Part shown: positions 14,793 to 22,873 of the stretch, piece after piece
Position numbering within the stretch: position 1 is the stretch's first letter
Layout: the number at the start of each line of letters is the position of its first letter
Source of the DNA: an uncultured Lachnospiraceae bacterium
Lineage (GTDB): Bacteria; Bacillota; Clostridia; Lachnospirales; Lachnospiraceae
NCBI GenBank assembly: GCA_900554925.1
Contig: USJG01000020.1
Span: 1-24,703, forward strand
Length of the DNA stretch: 24,703 bases
Direction: 5' to 3'
Program-made: the position numbers and the translations under genes
The notes under the pieces: model-generated
The model's input: the letters and a program-made list of their open reading frames with translations, nothing else
What the model was told of the DNA's origin: nothing
The model's database searches: none

Positions 14793-15890
14793 TTACGCCC
14801 TGGAAAGCCTGCGCCCAATGCGATGCTGTAAATCAGCAATTATAAGCGGCAGCCCGATCCCTGCCAGAAGATAGATCCATTTGCTGGCCTCCGAACCTCC
14901 TGCAAGATACACAAAATTTATTTCATTAAAAAACATCTCGCTGTCAAATTCCGCGCACAGGGGCGTCAGATAGCTGATCAGATAAAACACCCCTTTTACC
15001 AGCATAAATGCCGCTACGTGATGCATCATCACCGAATAGGTATTTCTTCCAATATATACCATTTTCCCTGACAGATAAGGAATTTTACTGATAATTCTGG
15101 CTATCCGGAGCCAGAAGGCAATTCCTGTCATGACCGTAAGGTAAGGAACCAACGGGCCGTTGGCAAAGCTTCCCACCCACACGGTGCTGAAAGCCAGCCC
15201 TGCACAGAAGATGGTAATTAACACCTGCAATCCCATAACAATCAGAAAATAGGGGCCATCCTCCAGCGTATCGTGCACTTCAAGCTTTTCCCGGTAAATC
15301 CTTCCCATCTGGAACCCCGGCAGCATAAACAAAATTCTCCCCGGAAAATTATAAATTCCCCATACATGCCCTCCGATTGAAAGCCAGACGGTCAGCATTC
15401 CGGCAGCCAGGCATCCTGCAAAGATCAACCACTCATAATTTAAACGAAGCAGGGTCAGCACTTTACGCATCAGCACATTGATTACTTCTATGATAAACAA
15501 TGCCGGTACAAACCACGCCGGAAAATTATACAAAAACTGGTGCCCGTCTATAAAGGGCGATAAAAAAAGTGTTTTGAAGGACAGGGGCTGTCCAATGGAA
15601 AAGCCCGCTTTGTGGAGCAGCATGGTTAAAATCCCATAAAACAGGTTCCATGCAAAATAAGGCAGAAGCAGCGTGATGCATTTTCCAATCAGATAACTGC
15701 CAATCCTCTCTTCCGATTCCTTTTTATAAAAATATCCCGACACAAAAAGGAAAATAAATACATGAAAGGAATAGTAGGGGAATAATTCTCCAATATCAAA
15801 TAGATTATATCCCAGATGGCCGGCAACCACAAAAATAATCCCCATCGCCGACAAAATGCGCATCTGTCTGTTTTCTTTTAATTCTGCCAT
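14793..15890 (-). CDS. Membrane acyltransferase, acyltransferase-3 family
   Basis: The ~365-residue polytopic membrane protein has about ten hydrophobic segments. The family hallmark near the N-terminus is RILSAMGIIFVVAGHLGY, with the His thought to act in acyl transfer, followed by FHVFIFLFVSGYFYKK. Members add acetyl or succinyl groups to surface polysaccharides, peptidoglycan or lipids. The start is unclear. ATG at 15890 (MAELKENRQMRIL) gives the usual N-terminus but has AAAGG 13 nt away. ATG at 15902 and 15953 are in frame but less well placed. The neighbours on the other side of the palindrome encode a lipoprotein and a GT-C transferase, so surface glycan modification is plausible. Acceptor unknown. 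Confidence 0.9.
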   Translation of the reverse strand: MAELKENRQMRILSAMGIIFVVAGHLGYNLFDIGELFPYYSFHVFIFLFVSGYFYKKESEERIGSYLIGKCITLLLPYFAWNLFYGILTMLLHKAGFSIGQPLSFKTLFLSPFIDGHQFLYNFPAWFVPALFIIEVINVLMRKVLTLLRLNYEWLIFAGCLAAGMLTVWLSIGGHVWGIYNFPGRILFMLPGFQMGRIYREKLEVHDTLEDGPYFLIVMGLQVLITIFCAGLAFSTVWVGSFANGPLVPYLTVMTGIAFWLRIARIISKIPYLSGKMVYIGRNTYSVMMHHVAAFMLVKGVFYLISYLTPLCAEFDSEMFFNEINFVYLAGGSEASKWIYLLAGIGLPLIIADLQHRIGRRLSRA

Positions 15891-15982
15891 TGTAATAACC
15901 ATGCCTTTCTCTATCTTTCGTTTTTCTAAAAGCACCTTAAGATGCATTATCATTCAGGCGTCAAAAGGTGCCTGGTAAATTT

Positions 15983-16056
15983 GGAATTGTCAGATTGCCC
16001 AAAAGGAATTGCGAAGCTGACAGCGTGCAATTCCTTTTGAGCAACCTGACAATTCC
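15983..16056. repeat. 74-nt imperfect palindrome between divergent genes
   Basis: The outer arms GGAATTGTCAG and CTGACAATTCC (11 bp) are followed inward by TTGC/GCAA and by AAAAGGAATTGC/GCAATTCCTTTT (12 bp), with small internal loops and a 12-nt centre containing GCTGACAGC. The hairpin would be very stable on either strand. No T-tract follows, so it is not a standard terminator. It may be a dispersed palindromic repeat. Confidence 0.8.
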
Positions 16057-16090
16057 TACAACAAACCTACCTGTAGTATACAAAAAAATA

Positions 16091-16119
16091 TTGTATAATA
16101 AAAGCAAAAAAATTATAAT
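16091..16119 (+). promoter_or_regulatory. Promoter placing the transcription start at the ATG of the lipoprotein gene
   Basis: TTGTAT (16091-16096) is followed after 17 nt by a perfect TATAAT (16114-16119). The A of the ATG at 16126 lies 7 nt after the -10, so the transcript could be leaderless. A second TATAAT at 16094-16099 would give a 5' leader of about 20 nt but has only a poor -35. Confidence 0.5.
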
Positions 16120-16125
16120 AGCTGT

Positions 16126-17169
16126 ATGAGTGCAAAATATAATCCAAAACTGAATTTCATAAAAAAGATACTTTTTCTATGGTCACTGTGCCTGTCTGTG
16201 GCCTGCCTTACCTCCTGTTCAAAGCCCGCAGAGGATTATGTGCCTGAAAATTATCTGAGGGAATCGGAGCTGATCTCCTTTGACCGTTCTTCCTTAAATA
16301 CCATTCCAAACAACCCATTCCCCACCTTAAGCGTCCCCACTTACATTACCAAGGTGGAGGATACCTACTTTATTGTGGACTGTTACAACAATCAGGTAAT
16401 CTATCATGACAATCTGACGGATCCCCTGTATGAATGGGAAGTCATGACAAATGACATTTCCATGGGACACACTCTTGCCAGCGACGGGACTGTTTATCTG
16501 ATTGACGATACGGAAAGAAACCGTATCCTCATTATGGAAAAAATAAAGAACGATAATGGCCAGTCTGTTTTTGCGCCCACTCAGGAGTTTTTAAATATAG
16601 GCGACCGCCCTCACTATATTATTTATGACGAAACTACGGATACCTTTTATGCCTGGAGCTCTGAAAGCGGAGAAATGTATCTGTTCCGGCATGCTGCGGA
16701 GGATACGCGGATGTACCTTACTGAGGTACGCTCCATTCCCTCTTTAAACGGCGTATATGTGCGCTCTTTTACCATTATTGGTGACCGCATTTATTTCGTA
16801 TCCGGCAATTCCAGCATCATAGAGGCAGACCTTGACAGCTTTAAGATAAAGAAAGAATACCCTGTCCCTCCGGAAATGGCCGGAATGATCCAACTGACAA
16901 AAATACAGGACTATTTTTATCTTACCATATCCACCGACATAACCGGCAATCAGGATTATGCCACCATGATCCGCACCAAAAGCTTAAAGGATTTATCTTC
17001 AGGCTCCTATGAAGATATTTACAGCAACTTTATTGGCGGAGGCACTCCTTATTACATTACTCAGATTGATGGAACCTTTTACCTGACGGAGCATCGCCTG
17101 CCCGGTCATTCCATCTGGAGCTTCCAGGTAGAGGAAAATGAAATTACAAACGTTACTGCAATTTATTAG
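16126..17169 (+). CDS. Lipoprotein with predicted beta-propeller fold
   Basis: The 347-residue protein has a lipoprotein signal (KKILFLWSLCLSVACLTSC, lipobox LTSC near residues 28-31), so it should be anchored on the outer face of the membrane. The mature part is beta-rich with recurring blade-like units, for example YFIVDCYNNQVIYHD, TVYLIDDTERNRILI, TFYAWSSESGEMYLF, RIYFVSGNSSIIEAD and TFYLTEHRLPG. I infer a propeller but cannot name a family. No Shine-Dalgarno sequence precedes the ATG, consistent with a leaderless or weakly translated mRNA. It is 12 bp upstream of the GT-C transferase gene and almost certainly co-transcribed, so it may be a partner of that membrane enzyme. Confidence 0.8.
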   Translation: MSAKYNPKLNFIKKILFLWSLCLSVACLTSCSKPAEDYVPENYLRESELISFDRSSLNTIPNNPFPTLSVPTYITKVEDTYFIVDCYNNQVIYHDNLTDPLYEWEVMTNDISMGHTLASDGTVYLIDDTERNRILIMEKIKNDNGQSVFAPTQEFLNIGDRPHYIIYDETTDTFYAWSSESGEMYLFRHAAEDTRMYLTEVRSIPSLNGVYVRSFTIIGDRIYFVSGNSSIIEADLDSFKIKKEYPVPPEMAGMIQLTKIQDYFYLTISTDITGNQDYATMIRTKSLKDLSSGSYEDIYSNFIGGGTPYYITQIDGTFYLTEHRLPGHSIWSFQVEENEITNVTAIY

Positions 17170-17181
17170 GAGAACTTACCT

Positions 17182-18777
17182 ATGAAAAAATTATTGTTTC
17201 AAAATACCAGTGATTCCGGCAGCAGAAACAGAAAAACTGCTTTCTGCCTGATACTTACCATCATTGCCTCCTGCATGCTTACCGCCATAGCTCAGGGCAG
17301 CGGCTTTTTTTACAGCCCGCACTATGTTAAGGTCATGCTCCTTGCCTGCTTTTTCTTTCTTTATTCAGGTATTTTCCTTTACTTAAAGTTCACACGCCGG
17401 TTAAATGAAAATATACTGGTGTATATGATCATCCTGTTAGGTGTGCTTCTCAGGTGCGGCTATGTGCTCATGTCCGGTCTTTATGAGCGTCAGCATGACG
17501 CCGGCGCCTATACCGGAATGGGAACTGATTTCGTTAATCCCGGCCATATCGGATATATTGAATACATATACAAATTTCACAAACTTCCGGACATCAATCC
17601 CTATGAGCTGTTTGCCTATTACCATCCTCCTCTGCACCATATAATTTCCTTCCTGTGGCTGAAGCTTAATATCTGGCTGGGCGTCACGGAAGAGCTTGCT
17701 TTTGAAAATCTGCAGATTCTTCCCCTGCTTTATTCCTGCCTTTGCATGGTAGTTACCTGGCAAATATTAAAGGTGCTTGAAATAAGGGAAAACGGTCTTT
17801 ACATAGGACTTGGGTTTATGGCCCTTCATCCTGCCACGATCATAATGGCAGGCAGCGTCAACAACGATATGCTCACTATCCTTTTTATGTGTCTGGTTAT
17901 CCTTGGCTCTCTTAAATGGATACGCTGCAAAGACTTAAAGGGACTGATTTATCTGGCACTTGCCATTGGCTTTGGCATGATCACCAAGCTCAACTCAGCG
18001 GTACTTGCTATCCCCCTGGCCATTATATTTCTGATGCACTTTGTTTCCGTGATCCGCCAAAAGGACAAACCGCTCCTTATCAAATGGATTAAAAACTATT
18101 GTATTTTTGGGGTAATCGTTGCGCCCATAGGTTTATCATGGATCGTCAGAAACCTGATTCGTTTCGGCGAAAAACCCGGCGTTCCTGTTCCCGGAGAGAC
18201 CTCTCCCATGTACACTGCGCCTTACAGCCTTTGGGAAAGACTGGGCATTCCTTCCTTTTCGGACTGGCATTTTGATTTTCCTTTTCACCCTATCAGCGCC
18301 GAAGCCTGCAATAACACCTGGGTCATCATGTTTCATACCTCTTTGTTTGCGGAGGAATATCCTGTAGATCTGTCTGATGTTCTTCTTGCTCTGTGTCAGA
18401 TCACCTTTATACTTACCGTACTTCTGGGAATTGCCACCGCCATTTTACTGGTGATCGTACTGATAAACAAAAGAACCCGCCGGGAAGATACGGTCTTCCT
18501 TCTGACGGGTTATGTGATCATGCTGATTTCCTTTGCGGCATTTGTCATCATCTATCCTTACACCTGCAGCAGCGATTTCCGTTATGTGGCCATCTGTCTG
18601 GTTTATGTGGCGATTGCTCTGGGGCTGGGCAATAAATATTATCTGTCCCTTCCTCTTCTTAAGGAAACCAACAGGGCAACCAAAGCAAAAGCCGCCTGCA
18701 TGCATGTGATAAACATAGGCATTATCCTTGTGCTTGCCAGCATTACAATTATTTATATGTTCTGGGAACGCTGGTAG
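17182..18777 (+). CDS. GT-C fold membrane glycosyltransferase (GT39/PMT-like)
   Basis: The 531-residue protein has about eleven to twelve transmembrane segments. The first large extracytoplasmic loop contains the acidic motif QHDAGAY, followed by YYHPPLHHIISFLWLK and later MAGSVNNDML. These match the architecture of lipid-phosphate-sugar-dependent GT-C enzymes such as protein O-mannosyltransferases, ArnT and related mannosyl transferases. The likely reaction is transfer of a sugar from a polyprenyl-phosphate donor onto a surface acceptor; donor and acceptor are unknown. The ATG has AGGAGA 9 nt upstream and follows the lipoprotein gene by 12 bp. Its last 25 bp overlap the convergent GTPase-NYN gene, with no terminator between. 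Confidence 0.88.
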   Translation: MKKLLFQNTSDSGSRNRKTAFCLILTIIASCMLTAIAQGSGFFYSPHYVKVMLLACFFFLYSGIFLYLKFTRRLNENILVYMIILLGVLLRCGYVLMSGLYERQHDAGAYTGMGTDFVNPGHIGYIEYIYKFHKLPDINPYELFAYYHPPLHHIISFLWLKLNIWLGVTEELAFENLQILPLLYSCLCMVVTWQILKVLEIRENGLYIGLGFMALHPATIIMAGSVNNDMLTILFMCLVILGSLKWIRCKDLKGLIYLALAIGFGMITKLNSAVLAIPLAIIFLMHFVSVIRQKDKPLLIKWIKNYCIFGVIVAPIGLSWIVRNLIRFGEKPGVPVPGETSPMYTAPYSLWERLGIPSFSDWHFDFPFHPISAEACNNTWVIMFHTSLFAEEYPVDLSDVLLALCQITFILTVLLGIATAILLVIVLINKRTRREDTVFLLTGYVIMLISFAAFVIIYPYTCSSDFRYVAICLVYVAIALGLGNKYYLSLPLLKETNRATKAKAACMHVINIGIILVLASITIIYMFWERW

Positions 18778-21482
18778 CTTTCCTTAAAGGTATCAAGCTC
18801 CTGCCGGGCCTGTGGGCTTAATGCCTGATCAAACCCATTCTTTTCCCTTTGATTGGTCATATGAAAATCCTCCAGAAGCTGACGGGAGGCCTGCCTGATC
18901 TCCTCCTGCAATTCCCTGGAGGAAATCAGCCTGCACCCTTCCCCGATAATGATGATCTGTTCAAGGCCATCAGAGGTGGCTACTGTCACGTCATATTTAT
19001 GGCTGTTCTCATGGGCAAATTTTTCTATATATTGGTCGGCAGTTTCCGCCTCTTTTGTATACACCACGTGAATATTGTGGTAATCAAGCACCTCCGTGGG
19101 ATGTCCCTCCAGACGGTAAGCATCGAATACCGCGATCAGATTACATTTCCTGACAGCCTGATAATTGCAGAGAATGTCCAGCAGCTTTCCTCTGGCGCCA
19201 TCTAAGCTGTGTGCTGCCAGTTCTTTTAGTTCCTCCCATGCAAATATCACATTATAGCCGTCTACCAGCAGATAATCCTCCTTTTTTACTGTGGGTGCAT
19301 AGGTTCTGGTCCTGGCCCTGGCAAAATCCGCCTCCCTGCTGCCTGTCCGGTTTTTCTTCCATCCGGCGTATCTTCCTTCTTTGTTTTCCTTCCTGTTGGC
19401 ATAGGAGGTGCGATTTAAAATGGCATCAATTTCCTCCTGTCCGATCCACTGTGATAAAACTTCCTCTTCTCTTTCCTGCCTTCTTCCGGCATGTATTCCT
19501 CTGTAAGTGCTCATGGGGGCATCTTCCCTTTGTTTGGATAAACAGCTTTCCAAATGCATAAATTCCTGCACACGGTTCCATTCTACGATAACGCCTGCCC
19601 CATGGGAGCAGAACACGGAATCTGCCGGATTTTCCGTATCTGCCAGGGGACTGTATCCTTTTTCCAAAAGTACTTCCTCTGTATTATGGCAGGGGTAATA
19701 TCCCTTCATGCTGCAATACAATTTCCCCATCCCTCTGGTGTAGGCAACCACTTCCTTCTGATAATCCAAAAGAAGCGCCATTGGGGCCATCCCCTTAAGT
19801 ACTGCCATACCCGTTCCAGGGTTTTCCAGGGAAAAGGTCCCCTGTCTCCTGTCCAAATCTGCCATCGCCCGCCCAACGGTACTTTCCGGCACCTCCAAAA
19901 TAAATTCCCAGTAGGGTTCCAGCAATACACTCTCGGCCTGCATCAACCCCTGGCGCACCGCCCGGCAGGCTGCCTGCCTGAAATCTCCGCCTTCGGTGTG
20001 CTTCTGGTGAGCACGTCCCGATTTTAAGGTAATTTTCATATCCGTAATGGGTGCCCCTGTAAGCACCCCTAAATGTTCCTTTTCTTCTAAACAGCTCAGT
20101 ATCTGCCTTTGCCAGCTTCTATCCAGCACCTCCTCGCTGCAGTCTGCCAAAATCTGGATTCCGCTTCCCGGCTCCCCGGGTTCAAGCAGAAGATGTACCT
20201 CCGCATAGTGGCGAAGGGGCTCAAAGTGTCCCACTCCTTCAACCACATCCACTATGGTCTCTTTATAAACAATACTTCCTGTTCCAAATTCCACCCATAT
20301 GCCAAATCTCTCATGGATCAGATTCTTCAAGATCTCAATCTGCACCTGACCCATGATCTGTACCCTGATCTCTTTATTCCTTTCCTCCCATAGGATATGA
20401 AGCTGCGGCTCCTCCTCCTCAAGCTGTCTGAATTTGGGAAGCATCCCTGCCGCATCACAGCCCTCCGGCAGCAGGATAGAATAACTAAGTACCGGAGCAA
20501 GCTCCGGATAGACAGTTTCCTTTTCATAGCCAAGTCCTTCTCCCGCCCAGGTTCTGGTAAGCCCTGTAAGTGCGCAGATTTCTCCTGCTTTTACTTCTCC
20601 CTGTATCTCAAATTTATCTCCCGAATAAATCCTGATCTGATTTACCTTCTCCTGCCAGGTACGCGGCTCTTCCCCATTTTCCGCCCCTGTCAGGGTTTCC
20701 CTTGCCTTAAGGTTTCCCCCTGTAATCTTCATATAGGTCAGCCGGTTTCCCTGATCATCACGTGTTATTTTGAATATTCTGGCACCAAATTCATGGGGAT
20801 ATGCCTTTTCCATGGTGTAACGACAAAGGCCTTGCAATAGTTCTTCTACTCCGGTAAGCTTAAGCGCCGAGCCAAAAAAACAGGGAAATATTTTCCTTTC
20901 CCCGATTAATTTTCTGACATGGGTATCAGATACTTTCCCTGTTTCCAGAAATTGGTTCAATGCCTCCTCTTCGCTGACAGCAATGCTTTCAAAAAATCCT
21001 TCGCTTTCCTGTTTAGAAAAATCCACGCAATTTTCACTAAGCTGTGTCCTTAGCTCCCTTAAGATTGCCTCTTTGTCCGTATCAGGCTGATCCATCTTAT
21101 TGACAAACAAAAAAGTTGGTATCTTGTAGTGCTTCAAAAGCTTCCATAATGTATAGGTGTGCCCCTGCACCCCGTCGCTTCCGCTGATAAGTAATATGGC
21201 ATAATCCAACACCTGAAGGGTGCGCTCCATCTCCGCCGAAAAATCTGCATGTCCCGGTGTGTCCAAAAGCGTGAACAGGGTTTCCTTCACCGTCAGACGG
21301 GCCTGCCTGGAAAATATCGTGATCCCTCTTTCCCGCTCCTGTCCATAGGTATCAAAAAAAGTATCTTTCTTATCCACTCTGCCCAGCCTGCGTATACTGC
21401 CGCTTAAGTACAGCATTGCCTCTGATAAGGTTGTCTTCCCGGCATCCACATGGGCCAGTATCCCTAAAACCAATTGTTTCAT
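18753..21482 (-). CDS. TetM-like translation GTPase fused to a C-terminal YacP/Rae1 NYN nuclease domain
   Basis: The 909-residue protein has two recognisable parts. Residues 1-~650 follow the TetM/EF-G layout. G1 is AHVDAGKT (10-17), G2 RGITI (52-56), G3 DTPGH (74-78) and G4 NKMD (128-131). EF-G-like domains II to V end in SHGAGVIVEW. Residues ~735-880 match the YacP/Rae1 NYN family: LLVDGYNVIFAWEEL, VFDAYRLEG, YTKEAETADQYIEK, VATSDGLEQ and SSRELQEE, keeping the acidic residues expected of this nuclease fold. A charged linker (~650-734) joins them. Rae1 cleaves mRNA in the ribosomal A site, so the fusion suggests a GTPase delivering a nuclease to ribosomes (inference). The loop equivalent to TetM loop III reads HQKHTEGGDF, unlike SPVSTPADF, so tetracycline protection is doubtful. 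ATG has GGAG 6 nt upstream; it lies 3 nt after the phosphatase gene. Confidence 0.93.
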   Translation of the reverse strand: MKQLVLGILAHVDAGKTTLSEAMLYLSGSIRRLGRVDKKDTFFDTYGQERERGITIFSRQARLTVKETLFTLLDTPGHADFSAEMERTLQVLDYAILLISGSDGVQGHTYTLWKLLKHYKIPTFLFVNKMDQPDTDKEAILRELRTQLSENCVDFSKQESEGFFESIAVSEEEALNQFLETGKVSDTHVRKLIGERKIFPCFFGSALKLTGVEELLQGLCRYTMEKAYPHEFGARIFKITRDDQGNRLTYMKITGGNLKARETLTGAENGEEPRTWQEKVNQIRIYSGDKFEIQGEVKAGEICALTGLTRTWAGEGLGYEKETVYPELAPVLSYSILLPEGCDAAGMLPKFRQLEEEEPQLHILWEERNKEIRVQIMGQVQIEILKNLIHERFGIWVEFGTGSIVYKETIVDVVEGVGHFEPLRHYAEVHLLLEPGEPGSGIQILADCSEEVLDRSWQRQILSCLEEKEHLGVLTGAPITDMKITLKSGRAHQKHTEGGDFRQAACRAVRQGLMQAESVLLEPYWEFILEVPESTVGRAMADLDRRQGTFSLENPGTGMAVLKGMAPMALLLDYQKEVVAYTRGMGKLYCSMKGYYPCHNTEEVLLEKGYSPLADTENPADSVFCSHGAGVIVEWNRVQEFMHLESCLSKQREDAPMSTYRGIHAGRRQEREEEVLSQWIGQEEIDAILNRTSYANRKENKEGRYAGWKKNRTGSREADFARARTRTYAPTVKKEDYLLVDGYNVIFAWEELKELAAHSLDGARGKLLDILCNYQAVRKCNLIAVFDAYRLEGHPTEVLDYHNIHVVYTKEAETADQYIEKFAHENSHKYDVTVATSDGLEQIIIIGEGCRLISSRELQEEIRQASRQLLEDFHMTNQREKNGFDQALSPQARQELDTFKESYQRSQNI

Positions 21483-21485
21483 TCC

Positions 21486-22073
21486 CTACTCCACATTTCT
21501 GTTAAACATAAGCAAATCCGTATCCAGTTCCACAATAGCGGCATTTCCAATCTTGTAATTTTTTGCCATATCCTCAAAGGGAGTGTCATATATATATGAC
21601 ATCAGTGTCATAATTAACGCGCTATGTGTCACAATCAGAATATCCTGATCCTCTTTTCTGATAATAGCATCAAGCGCCGGCAGCAGTCTGTCCAGAAGCT
21701 GTTGATAGGACTCGCCTCCAGGCGGCACCTGATAACGCCGGTTTTGATGCCATATCTGATATTCCTGCGGAAACACTTCTCTTACCTGCTTCCAGGTATA
21801 GCCTTCCCATTCTCCCAGGCTCATTTCCTCAAGCCCCTGATACGCTATTGGGTCAACAGCCAGCTTTCTGCCAATGATCTGTGCAGTTTCCAATGCACGC
21901 TTTTGTCTGCTGGAATAAATTTTCCTGATTCCGCCCAGTTCCCGGCTGACTTTGTCCGCCAGCTCCCGCGCCTGTCTCCTTCCATTTTCATTTAAGGGCG
22001 TATCTGTGCGCCCCTGGATTTTATTTTCCAGATTCCAGTCGGTCTCTCCATGTCTCACTAAATAAAGTTTCAT
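21486..22073 (-). CDS. Histidine phosphatase family protein (phosphoglycerate mutase-like)
   Basis: The 195-residue cytoplasmic enzyme has the phosphatase core LYLVRHGETDWN with the catalytic His, IYSSRQKRALETA, LEEMSLGEWEG, and the second His in ILIVTHSALI. The family includes phosphoglycerate mutases, CobC-like and broad acid phosphatases; the substrate cannot be assigned. The frame extends to a TTG at 22091 and an ATG at 22085, but the ATG at 22073 has GGAG 6 nt upstream and starts exactly at the usual MKLYLVRHGE. It ends 3 nt before the GTPase-NYN fusion gene, so the two are translationally coupled. It may act on a nucleotide or factor related to that protein (speculative). Confidence 0.93.
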   Translation of the reverse strand: MKLYLVRHGETDWNLENKIQGRTDTPLNENGRRQARELADKVSRELGGIRKIYSSRQKRALETAQIIGRKLAVDPIAYQGLEEMSLGEWEGYTWKQVREVFPQEYQIWHQNRRYQVPPGGESYQQLLDRLLPALDAIIRKEDQDILIVTHSALIMTLMSYIYDTPFEDMAKNYKIGNAAIVELDTDLLMFNRNVE

Positions 22074-22199
22074 ATTGTTCTCCATTTTCAAGGATTTATA
22101 AGGCGGGGCGAAAATTTTTGCTTATGGTTATTTTATACAATAGATACGATCACTTTCATAGGCGGAAATGCCAAAATTTTCTTTTTCCTCAACAATTCT

Positions 22200-22229
22200 C
22201 TGACATTTTGGGAAAAATATTGATATGAT
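22200..22229 (+). promoter_or_regulatory. Promoter of the CarD-family gene
   Basis: CTGACA (22200-22205) is followed after 18 nt by TATGAT (22224-22229). The start near 22236 gives a short leader with AAGGAGG before the ATG at 22262. Confidence 0.55.
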
Positions 22230-22261
22230 AAAAATATAGTTTGCATTTAAGGAGGTTTCCC

Positions 22262-22780
22262 ATGTTTCAAAAAGGTGATTATGTCATTTATGGTCATAAT
22301 GGAATTTGCCGCATACAGGATATTACCACACTTAACATCCCAGGTGTAGACAAAAACAGAAAATACTATCTTTTAAAACCCGTTTATATGTCAGGAAGTA
22401 CCGTTTATACCCCGGTAGATACCGCCGAAACCGCGCTCCGCTCTGCAATGAACAAAGAAGAGGCTGATAACCTGATCAAGGCTATTCCAGATATTCCCAC
22501 TATTCCGATCAGTGATGAAAAAACCCTTGAGCAGACATACAAGAAGTATATGCGCTCCAACAACAGCAAGGCCTGGGTGCAGCTAATAAAGACTATTTAT
22601 CTTCGAAAAGAAAACAGGATCATGACCGGTCATAAGGTGACCGCTTTAGACAGCCGTTACTTTGATCTTGCCGAATCTTCTCTTTACGGAGAGCTGTCCG
22701 TTGCCCTGGGAAAACCAAAGGAAGAGGTGAAGTCCTATATAGTAAGCTGTATCGGAAGCCCCAGGCAGCCCACTGGCTAA
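22262..22780 (+). CDS. CarD/CdnL-family transcriptional regulator
   Basis: The protein has 172 residues. The N-terminal ~60 residues (FQKGDYVIYGHNGICRIQDI, then KYYLLKPVYMSGSTVYTPVD) form the Tudor-like RNA-polymerase-interacting domain shared by CarD, CdnL and TRCF. The C-terminal part is helical and includes LEQTYKKYMRSNNSKAWVQL and YFDLAESSLYGELSVALG, as in CdnL proteins that stabilise the open promoter complex. The frame extends to a TTG at 22241, but AAGGAGG 6-7 nt before the ATG at 22262 and the conserved MFQKGD start decide for the ATG. It is divergent from the histidine phosphatase gene. No clear terminator follows; only a weak 5-bp AAGTT/AACTT hairpin is seen near 22819-22834. Confidence 0.93.
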   Translation: MFQKGDYVIYGHNGICRIQDITTLNIPGVDKNRKYYLLKPVYMSGSTVYTPVDTAETALRSAMNKEEADNLIKAIPDIPTIPISDEKTLEQTYKKYMRSNNSKAWVQLIKTIYLRKENRIMTGHKVTALDSRYFDLAESSLYGELSVALGKPKEEVKSYIVSCIGSPRQPTG

Positions 22781-22839
22781 ACTCACGCCGCCATCTTCAG
22801 TGTACTACAGATTCCTTCCAAGTTCAATGAAACTTCTTA

Positions 22840-22873
22840 ACGTTATTTTTACTTCTTTACGTTATTTTTACTT
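22840..22873 (+). repeat. Two 15-bp direct repeats upstream of the riboswitch promoter
   Basis: ACGTTATTTTTACTT occurs exactly at 22840-22854 and 22859-22873, a 19-bp period. The second copy runs into the -35 box at 22872. This layout fits a tandem protein-binding site controlling the downstream promoter, though no regulator is identified. Confidence 0.7.

Noticed and set aside
18753..21482. Simple annotation as a tetracycline resistance gene (tetM/tetO/tetW)
   Set aside because: The protein is 909 residues with a C-terminal NYN nuclease domain, and the tetracycline-contacting loop is not conserved; chromosomal context has no mobile element.
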